From Bacteroidales bacterium M3 (lineage in GTDB: Bacteria; Bacteroidota; Bacteroidia; Bacteroidales; Muribaculaceae): a DNA stretch of 62,554 bases. The notes under the pieces are model-generated. The model saw only the letters and a list, made by a program, of their open reading frames with translations, was not told where the DNA came from and did no database searches. The stretch spans positions 1-62,554 of the forward strand of contig LUJN01000036.1 in assembly GCA_001689445.1 (NCBI GenBank). Direction: 5' to 3'. The position numbers were made by a program, and so were the translations under genes. Numbering within the stretch: position 1 is the first letter of the stretch; each line of letters begins with the position of its first letter. Below, one piece after another: positions 1-5,979 of the stretch.

Positions 1-169
1 GGCCGCAGCCTGTGGCGGCGTGGCGTTGCTGCTCCAAACGGGCGATTATGTTGCGATGTGCCGGGGTGAGTTGACGGTCGGTTAGGCGATTGTACCATGA
101 CGCGAAGCCGTGGACGTAGTTGGGGAGCACTACGGGACGAGGGTGGTCGGTGTCGTGGCGGGGTGTCAT
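1..169 (-). CDS. Unrecognised protein, 5' part only (cut by window edge)
   Basis: An open frame begins with ATG at 169 on the minus strand and runs off the left edge after 56 codons without a stop. It starts MTPRHDTDHPRPVVLPNYVH and continues with a helical, basic stretch (around Asn-Arg-Leu-Thr-Asp to Arg-Leu-Glu-Gln-Gln). I do not recognise the family. Codon use is GC-rich at third positions like its neighbours, and a good TAnnTTTG promoter box lies only 8 bp upstream of the ATG, which supports this start. No signal peptide or membrane segment is visible. The function cannot be judged from the fragment. Confidence 0.5.
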   Translation of the reverse strand, partial: MTPRHDTDHPRPVVLPNYVHGFASWYNRLTDRQLTPAHRNIIARLEQQRHAATGCG

Positions 170-176
170 CAAGCGG

Positions 177-184
177 CAAAGATA
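177..184 (-). promoter_or_regulatory. TAnnTTTG -7 box for the truncated gene
   Basis: TATCTTTG on the minus strand, ending 8 bp before the ATG at 169. This would place the transcript start within a few bases of the start codon (near-leaderless mRNA). No clear -33 element. Confidence 0.45.
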
Positions 185-252
185 ACACGCGGCGGTAGGG
201 TGGCGGGACTGTTTTGTCGCTTTCTTGGACTCTATAGCTTTTATGGCTTCTA

Positions 253-300
253 CAGTTTTTATAGGGCCAATAGGGCTAATAAGGCTAATAGGCCCTATAA
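253..300. repeat. Period-9 intergenic tandem repeat (ATAGGGCTA family), copy 1
   Basis: Four degenerate 9-bp units (ATAGGGCCA, ATAGGGCTA, ATAAGGCTA, ATAGGCCCT) followed by ATAA. Related copies lie at 8962-9018 and 10952-10987. In all three the array sits between genes, next to a hairpin terminator. Role unknown. Confidence 0.6.
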
Positions 301-306
301 TACGAA

Positions 307-337
307 AAGCGAGGCAATGGGATGGGTTGCCTCGCTT
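307..337 (-). terminator. Rho-independent terminator of the Dabb gene
   Basis: Perfect 11-bp inverted repeat AAGCGAGGCAA / TTGCCTCGCTT with a 9-nt loop. Read on the minus strand the second arm ends in CTTTTC, so it most likely ends transcription of the gene at 365-658. Confidence 0.7.
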
Positions 338-364
338 GTCGCGATTTTTGGGTTCCTTTGGGGG

Positions 365-658
365 TCAGAAGGGGTAGTCGACGCAGGCGCGGGCTTCCTT
401 ATGGCCGGCGAGGAGGGAGGCTGCGGCGACGTGGGCGGGGTGCTTGGCATAGGTCTCGACATCGGCCATGGTGGGGACTATGGCGGTGAGCACCACGTCC
501 CAGTCCTCGGCGGGGTTCTCGTTGATGCCGACTTCCATCGACTCCAGCACGTCAATCACTGCGGGCAGCTCCATAAGGGCTGCCTTGAATCTCCCGGCGA
601 CGGCGCGACGCTCGTCGGCGCTGCCGCTCAACTTAAATGTTACAATATGCTTTATCAT
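365..658 (-). CDS. Dabb family protein (stress-responsive A/B barrel)
   Basis: A 97-residue protein beginning MIKHIVTFKL, the standard opening strand of Dabb (dimeric alpha/beta barrel) proteins. The body carries the family pattern of an amphipathic helix (residues about 15-35) then strands with Glu-Val-Gly-Ile-Asn and Trp-Asp-Val-Val-Leu. A start 7 codons upstream (679) is possible but Dabb proteins begin at the Ile-Lys-His-Ile-Val strand, so 658 is preferred. Members form homodimeric beta barrels; most have no assigned reaction. Cytoplasmic; transcribed alone, with a strong terminator downstream. The family call is firm, the biochemical role unknown. Confidence 0.85.
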   Translation of the reverse strand: MIKHIVTFKLSGSADERRAVAGRFKAALMELPAVIDVLESMEVGINENPAEDWDVVLTAIVPTMADVETYAKHPAHVAAASLLAGHKEARACVDYPF

Positions 659-733
659 CTTCGATAGTGCACAGTTCAAAGGTCAAAGGTCACAGTTTTA
701 GTATCACCGTGTTTCAGTCTCTGACTATGCTAT

Positions 734-1087
734 TTATTTGTTGTTAAACGTCGTCTTTACAATTGAATAAAGTATCTTTATTAGCTCTTTATTATCGGCA
801 AGTAATCGGGAGCCGTCAGTCAAATAGCCACTTTCGGTTAGCAGTTCAAGCCAATATTCGGTCTCGCAGGCTTCTTTCAACGCTATGTTCATCTTCGCGC
901 CAAAATCAGCCCGCGATTGTCCACGTAAAGCTTCCTTTATATTTGCGCCCACACTTGTAGCACTTCTAAGAAACTGACGTGACAATACAAATTCATTATT
1001 TCTTAGAAGTATCTTATAAACCGCTATAGCATCCAAGGCAAATTTCTTAGCCTTAACCATTGCTATGCTACTATCGTCGTATCCCAT
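734..1087 (-). CDS. Four-helix bundle protein (23S rRNA intervening-sequence family)
   Basis: A 117-residue all-helical protein of the four-helix bundle / S23 (IVP) family, recognised from the pattern FALDAIAVYK near the N terminus, QFLRSATSVGANIKEAL in the middle and the Glu-Ala-Cys-Glu-Thr-Glu-Tyr-Trp-Leu segment. Homologues were first seen in rRNA intervening sequences, and avd of diversity-generating retroelements is related, but most are stand-alone genes of unknown function. No reverse transcriptase or rRNA is nearby, so neither context applies. The gene is clearly more AT-rich than its neighbours, consistent with recent acquisition. Confidence 0.85.
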   Translation of the reverse strand: MGYDDSSIAMVKAKKFALDAIAVYKILLRNNEFVLSRQFLRSATSVGANIKEALRGQSRADFGAKMNIALKEACETEYWLELLTESGYLTDGSRLLADNKELIKILYSIVKTTFNNK

Positions 1088-1141
1088 ATGGAGGCAAATA
1101 TTTGTTACTCTGAACCTTGAGCTCTACACTAACGAGCGGCA

Positions 1142-2755
1142 TCAAGAGTATAGCTTGGTGCGGGCGGCGGCGACTTTTTCGTCGGTGATGTAGTCGTCGT
1201 AGTCCATCATCTTGTCGATGATGCCGTTGGGGGTGAGTTCGATGATGCGGTTGCAGACGGTCTGGATGAACTCGTGGTCGTGGGATGACATGATGATGTT
1301 GCCCTTGAATGCCTGGAGGGTGTTGTTGAAAGCCTGGATTGACTCGAGGTCGAGGTGGTTGGTCGGGGAGTCGAGGACGAGGGTGTTGGCGTCCTTCATC
1401 ATCATGCGGGCTATCATGCAGCGCATCTTTTCGCCGCCGGAGAGGACGGATGCTTTCTTGAGCACCTCCTCACCCGAGAACAGCATCTTGCCAAGGAATC
1501 CCTTGAGGTATATCTCGCTTGAGTCGTCGCTGTACTGGCATAGCCAGTCGACAAGGTTGAGGTCGGTGTTGAAGAATGCCGAGTTGTCAAGCGGCAGATA
1601 GGCTGTGGTGATGGTCTGCCCCCACTCAAATGTGCCGGCATCGGCCTTGCGGTTGCCGTTGATTATCTCAAACAGCGCGGTCATCGCCCTGGGGTCGCGG
1701 CTCAGGAACGCCACCTTGTCCCCTTTCTCAATCTGGAAGTTGACATCCTTGAACAACAACGTGCCGTCGACGCTTGCCGACAGGCCCTTCACCTCAAGAA
1801 TCTTGTTGCCCGGCTCGCGCTGTGGGGTGAAGATGATGCCCGGATAGCGGCGCGACGACGGCTGTATCTCCTCGATGTTGAGCTTCTCAAGCATCTTCTT
1901 GCGCGAGGTAGTCTGCTTTGACTTGGCGACATTGGCCGAAAAACGCTGTATGAACTCCAGCAGCTCCTTTTTCTTCTCCTCGGCCTTCTTGTTGGCCTGC
2001 TGTTGCTGACGCAGGGCGAGCTGGCTCGACTCATACCAGAAGCTGTAGTTGCCCGCGAAAAGTGACACCTTGTTGTAGTCGATATCGAGAGTGTGGGTGC
2101 ATACCGAATCAAGGAAGTGACGGTCGTGGGATACGACAAGCACCGTGTTCTCAAACCGCGACAGGTAGTCCTCAAGCCACGCCACAGTGTCGAGGTCAAG
2201 GTCGTTGGTAGGCTCATCGAGCAGCAGGTTGTCGGGGTTGCCGAACAGCGCCTTGGCGAGTAGCACGCGCACCTTCTCGTTGGCACTCATATCCTTCATC
2301 AGCGTGTAGTGCTTCTCCTCCTTGATGCCCAGACCGCTAAGCAAGGCGGCAGCGTCGCTCTCGGCGTTCCATCCCTCAAGTTCGGCAAATTTCTCCTCAA
2401 GCTCCGAGGCGCGGATGCCGTCTGCATCAGAGAAGTCCTCCTTGGCATATAGGGCGTTTTTCTCCTCCATGATGTCCCACAGCACGGTGTGGCCGCGCAG
2501 CACGGTGTCCATCACCGTGCACTCGTCAAACTCGAAGTGGTCCTGGCTGAGGACGCTCATACGCTCGCCCGGGCCTTGTGTGACAGTCCCATGGGTTGGC
2601 GAAAGCTGGTCGCTGAGAATGCGCATCAGCGTCGACTTTCCCGCGCCGTTTGCGCCTATGATGCCGTAGCAGTTGCCGGGCGTGAACTTCAGGTTGACAT
2701 CCTGAAACAATACTCTCTTACCAAACTGGATACCTAAATTGTTTACCGCTATCAT
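1142..2755 (-). CDS. ABC-F ATPase, YbiT-like, with degenerate second ATP site
   Basis: A 537-residue soluble protein with two ABC domains and no membrane segments, the ABC-F architecture of ribosome-associated translation factors. Domain 1 has Walker A GANGAGKST (residues 34-42) and Walker B LLLDEPTNDLD. A charged linker follows (Gln-rich, then Glu-Lys-Lys-Lys-Glu). Domain 2 keeps LSGGEK but its Walker A region reads LSRDPRAMT, without GxGKS/T, and its Walker B is LVLDSPTNHLD, with Ser where the catalytic Glu is expected. The N terminus and linker resemble E. coli YbiT. Such proteins act at the ribosomal E site; with site 2 changed, ATP hydrolysis may rest on one site. From memory, similar degeneration occurs in other Bacteroidales homologues. 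Monocistronic, with TACCTTTG upstream. Confidence 0.9.
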   Translation of the reverse strand: MIAVNNLGIQFGKRVLFQDVNLKFTPGNCYGIIGANGAGKSTLMRILSDQLSPTHGTVTQGPGERMSVLSQDHFEFDECTVMDTVLRGHTVLWDIMEEKNALYAKEDFSDADGIRASELEEKFAELEGWNAESDAAALLSGLGIKEEKHYTLMKDMSANEKVRVLLAKALFGNPDNLLLDEPTNDLDLDTVAWLEDYLSRFENTVLVVSHDRHFLDSVCTHTLDIDYNKVSLFAGNYSFWYESSQLALRQQQQANKKAEEKKKELLEFIQRFSANVAKSKQTTSRKKMLEKLNIEEIQPSSRRYPGIIFTPQREPGNKILEVKGLSASVDGTLLFKDVNFQIEKGDKVAFLSRDPRAMTALFEIINGNRKADAGTFEWGQTITTAYLPLDNSAFFNTDLNLVDWLCQYSDDSSEIYLKGFLGKMLFSGEEVLKKASVLSGGEKMRCMIARMMMKDANTLVLDSPTNHLDLESIQAFNNTLQAFKGNIIMSSHDHEFIQTVCNRIIELTPNGIIDKMMDYDDYITDEKVAAARTKLYS

Positions 2756-2787
2756 GTCTTTATCTTTTGTACCTAAAAATCAAGGTG

Positions 2788-2795
2788 CAAAGGTA
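2788..2795 (-). promoter_or_regulatory. TAnnTTTG -7 box for the ABC-F gene
   Basis: TACCTTTG on the minus strand, 33 bp upstream of the ATG at 2755. No good -33 element at the expected distance. Confidence 0.45.
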
Positions 2796-2856
2796 CGACT
2801 TTTTCCCGACATGACCGCACCTCTCCCCTATCTTCTCCATACAGGGAGGGAAAGCG

Positions 2857-3678
2857 TCATCGTGCGACACCGCTCCATATGCGCAGGTCGGGCGGCAACG
2901 CCCCGTGACATTGCGAGGAAGAGCGGAGCGCACGCTGCACCGCCTGCGTGTCAAACGCCTGCGACACCCCCACCACCGCATAGCGGCACAATCCCGGTTC
3001 CGGAGCCACAAACCGACACCAGTCGGCCTCAACCGTCTCATGAGGCCCGACCATAAGATAGGGCTGCTCGTCGGTGTAGCCGATATTCAGGCAGAGCCGT
3101 GCCCCCGTCGGCGACAGTTCGGCCACATTGACGTAGACCGCACTGTCAAGTGTGTTGGTTATCACAAAATATGATGTCGAATCGCGGTCATCGACTTTCA
3201 CCGACAGTTTGATGTCCGACCCGCCACATGCCGTGGAATCCACCGCCAGTCCCGCTATATAATGGGCCACATACCTGTCGACAGGCGACATCTCGCCGTC
3301 CCCGCGATATGACGCCCCGACCACCGTGCCGTGGGCGCCGTCGCCCTTGAGCGACTTGGCTATGCGACGATTGACAAGCGAGACGCTGTTATCGGACGAC
3401 CTACGCGCCTCGGCGATAATGTTGGCAACCGACCATACTCCCTGCCGGTCAATATAATAGACCTGCCGTGTATCCCGGTCGACAATACCCAACCGCGCCC
3501 CAGCGGGCATCGAGAATTGGTCGCGCAGCCCCACCCCGTCACGCGGTGACGCGGCGACCCATTCAGTCCCCACCTTTTTCTTTACATCGCCCGAAACGCG
3601 GAATACGGCGTAACGCCCCGCAGCCGACAGCGACAGGACGCACCACATCATCAACATCATAACGAAAATTCGCCTCAT
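2857..3678 (-). CDS. Secreted FecR-like / DUF4384-like protein of the CHASE2-CHAT locus
   Basis: A 273-residue protein with a clear signal peptide (MRRIFVMMLMMWCVLSLSAA, cleaved near residue 20). Residues about 22-90 (YAVFRVSGDV, then a Pro-Ala-Gly-Ala-Arg-Leu-Gly-Ile turn and VYYIDRQGVW) resemble a small FecR-type beta domain. Residues about 150-250 (AVYVNVAELSPTGA, PYLMVGPHETVEA, RYAVVGVSQAFD) resemble DUF4384, a domain that elsewhere accompanies caspase-like proteins. Both assignments are by eye. The start overlaps the end of the CHASE2 gene by 4 bp (ATGA), so the two are translationally coupled. Expected location is the periplasm. It may be a substrate or regulator of the exported CHAT protein encoded divergently (inference). 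Confidence 0.55.
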   Translation of the reverse strand: MRRIFVMMLMMWCVLSLSAAGRYAVFRVSGDVKKKVGTEWVAASPRDGVGLRDQFSMPAGARLGIVDRDTRQVYYIDRQGVWSVANIIAEARRSSDNSVSLVNRRIAKSLKGDGAHGTVVGASYRGDGEMSPVDRYVAHYIAGLAVDSTACGGSDIKLSVKVDDRDSTSYFVITNTLDSAVYVNVAELSPTGARLCLNIGYTDEQPYLMVGPHETVEADWCRFVAPEPGLCRYAVVGVSQAFDTQAVQRALRSSSQCHGALPPDLRIWSGVAR

Positions 3679-4838
3679 AGCACTCTCCTTTTTATCTTTA
3701 ATCCTATCAATCCCCTACATCTCACATATATGCGCCTCAACACCCTCACCGAAGCCTTGAACAGCCATACGCCACCGACCCACACATCCACGGCCATCAA
3801 CCCGAAAGCGACCATCACAAGAGGCCGAGAGAAGTTGACGCTTATGCCGTAACGCATGTAGAGATGGCATCCCGTCAATACAATAAGTAAAAGCGTCGAG
3901 ACCTGAAAAATCCTCACAAAAAGATTGCCAGCCTCATGACTGCCTATCCACAACTGTATCACTATAAAGAACAGGCATAGCCCGACAGCTATCGCCCAAT
4001 TTACCCATTCGGGCGTGGGGTTCACATAACCGCCGCCGAGCACCATCGCGAGAGCATGAGCATGTACCATCACTCCGGGCATATCGCCATCGACCGGCGT
4101 AGGGTGCATGTCGGCACGATCGTCAACCGTCCCGATGAGCACAGCCTTTCCCCTGATGTCATCCTCGCGTGACAACACGTCGTCACCTGCAATCACGTCA
4201 AAATCCACGCCGTCAAAGCGTATAGTCTCCGAGACATCCCGACGATGCTGCGCCATAGTCGCCTCATCGCCCATATAATATTGCCGTGCCATAGCTGTCA
4301 CGAAGCTGTCATGGCTGCCATCGTCAGCCTCCACCACATGGCGAAAGCTCCTGACAGTCGCCCGACGGTCGCTGACATCAAGATTCACGACACCACGCCG
4401 TGGCGCGTCCACCATGTCGTAGATATAACCGTCGACCACCGCCGGAAGCTCCGCGCCATCAGCCCATGCAAGACACTCGGGGGCAACAAGGACACTACAC
4501 GATGACAGTGCACTGACCAACAGACTGTCACCCGGCTGAGGGTGATTGAACAGCAGGTCGACCCCGAGGGCACGCGGCCCACAGAAATCCACCGCCTCTA
4601 TCACCCCGGCAATCTCCTGCCGCGACATCCCGTCGACCGCCACTATCACCACCTTGTCGTCGAGCCGCCTCACCTGACGGCTGTCGGCGACAAGCTGATA
4701 GAAGTCATCGACGGTAAAGTCGGACGCTTTCTCCATAGGCGCGAGATAGGATATCGACGAGAGGTCATATATCACGCCCCACGACAGCACAAACGCCACC
4801 GCGAGCATCCCGCCAAGCCTAAGGAGAGGACGCCACAT
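3675..4838 (-). CDS. CHASE2-domain membrane protein without output domain
   Basis: A 387-residue membrane protein. TM1 spans about residues 8-27. The extracytoplasmic part (about 35-270) has CHASE2 hallmarks: VVIVAVDG, the helix and strand leading to ALGVDLLFNHPQ, KAVLIGTVDD, and the final MPGVMVHAHALAMVL. Three TM helices follow (about 281-298, 308-325, 338-360). CHASE2 receptors normally continue into a kinase, cyclase or similar output domain; here only about 27 basic residues follow the last helix. Signals would therefore have to pass through a partner. The upstream TPR gene ends 10 bp before and the downstream secreted protein overlaps by 4 bp, giving a three-gene operon that faces the CHAT gene. 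Confidence 0.85.
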   Translation of the reverse strand: MWRPLLRLGGMLAVAFVLSWGVIYDLSSISYLAPMEKASDFTVDDFYQLVADSRQVRRLDDKVVIVAVDGMSRQEIAGVIEAVDFCGPRALGVDLLFNHPQPGDSLLVSALSSCSVLVAPECLAWADGAELPAVVDGYIYDMVDAPRRGVVNLDVSDRRATVRSFRHVVEADDGSHDSFVTAMARQYYMGDEATMAQHRRDVSETIRFDGVDFDVIAGDDVLSREDDIRGKAVLIGTVDDRADMHPTPVDGDMPGVMVHAHALAMVLGGGYVNPTPEWVNWAIAVGLCLFFIVIQLWIGSHEAGNLFVRIFQVSTLLLIVLTGCHLYMRYGISVNFSRPLVMVAFGLMAVDVWVGGVWLFKASVRVLRRIYVRCRGLIGLKIKRRVL

Positions 4839-4848
4839 AAACAGCCTC

Positions 4849-5823
4849 TTATTTTTGGGACTTCACCCAGTCGATAGAACGCACAAGACGCTTGTATTCC
4901 TCGGTATCGGTCTTTCCGAGAGCCTCATAAGCAGACTTCACCTCGTTGTAGAGCGAAAGGCTCTTGGCATAGTCCTTTTTGAGGGCATAAGCCGAGGCGT
5001 AGTTATGCTTGTTTTTTGCAGCGACAAACGAGTCAGCTATACCTATTCTCTTAAATATATCGTCAACGCCCTGACCTGCCTGTATCGCCCCATCAAAATA
5101 ACCTGTCTGGGTGTATACAAAAACCGCATTGCCAAAGACCTGTATACCGCCGCAATACTCGTTGCCCTTAAAACCGTTGACAATATCCACGGCCTTGTCA
5201 ATATCCGCATATGCGCCCTCGGTGTCCCGTTGCACGGCTTTCAATGCCCCCCGGAAAGCGAGGCTATTGGCCTTCATCCAGCTATCGGAGCGCCCTGCGT
5301 TGTCATGCAAGGCTATGGTCTCGGTCTCAAGTGCGATGGCATCCTTATTTTTTCCCGCATACATAAGTTTCTCAGCCTTGACGGGAACCATAGAGGCATA
5401 TTCCCAGCTCGATGCCCCGCGCTCATCGCGCACAAGCTCCATCGCGCTGTCAACAGCCTTCAAGTCCTGACTATGGCGGTTGATGAACGTGGACATCATC
5501 ACGGTCATGTAATGATCCTGCCCGAGCATCTGCGACACGTAGTCAAACCGACGGCTCATCTCGGTCGCGGGAAGCTCGTATTCAAGGGCCGAGCGCGCGA
5601 AGTTGTCGTATGCATAAGCTACGGCAAGATCCATGTCCGACACCAAACTCTTGTCACCATCGGCCTGATTATTGTACATCTTTTCAAGCTCGGTGACTGT
5701 CCCGGAGACTGTCGTAAACTCACCTTTGAGGAATGTGGATTCAAGGTCGGCGACAAGTGGGTTGAGACCATAGGCCGCAACCGCCGTGATAATTGACAAC
5801 ACTGATAACGCAAACTTTTTCAT
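4849..5823 (-). CDS. Exported TPR-repeat protein of the CHASE2-CHAT locus
   Basis: A 324-residue protein starting MKKFALSVLSIITAVAAYG, a typical signal peptide; a longer frame (ATG at 5868) would bury this signal, so 5823 is chosen. The mature part is alpha-helical with TPR-like helix pairs, for example around AYADIDKAVDIVNGF, the TGYFDGAIQAGQGV pair and the final ALKKDYAKSLSLYNEV. TPR arrays bind other proteins, and the same repeat type forms the N-terminal half of the CHAT protein encoded divergently, which suggests the two interact or share partners in the periplasm. First gene of the operon TPR-CHASE2-secreted protein. I could not find a TAnnTTTG box for this operon in the 156-bp divergent intergenic region. 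Confidence 0.7.
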   Translation of the reverse strand: MKKFALSVLSIITAVAAYGLNPLVADLESTFLKGEFTTVSGTVTELEKMYNNQADGDKSLVSDMDLAVAYAYDNFARSALEYELPATEMSRRFDYVSQMLGQDHYMTVMMSTFINRHSQDLKAVDSAMELVRDERGASSWEYASMVPVKAEKLMYAGKNKDAIALETETIALHDNAGRSDSWMKANSLAFRGALKAVQRDTEGAYADIDKAVDIVNGFKGNEYCGGIQVFGNAVFVYTQTGYFDGAIQAGQGVDDIFKRIGIADSFVAAKNKHNYASAYALKKDYAKSLSLYNEVKSAYEALGKTDTEEYKRLVRSIDWVKSQK

Positions 5824-5901
5824 ACTTGTACAGTTTAAGGATTTAACATGCAATACGCCCCCAATCATTCCATAAAGCCAACACTTATATTGAAGACGGT
5901 A

Positions 5902-5931
5902 TTGATTTTTAACGGATAATGAGTAGTTTTG
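5902..5931 (+). promoter_or_regulatory. Promoter of the CHAT gene
   Basis: TTG at 5902-5904, 19 bp, then TAGTTTTG at 5924-5931, matching the Bacteroidetes promoter pattern; the CHAT start codon is 49 bp downstream. Confidence 0.6.
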
Positions 5932-5979
5932 TATCTGTGCAAATATAAGCTGTTATAACCATATATCCAAACAATTTTC

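Noticed and set aside
253..300. CRISPR-like array
   Set aside because: Units are 9 bp, directly adjacent and without spacers; no cas genes.
2857..4838. Frameshift splitting one longer CHASE2 protein
   Set aside because: The downstream frame has its own start and a full signal peptide, so it is a separate, coupled gene.
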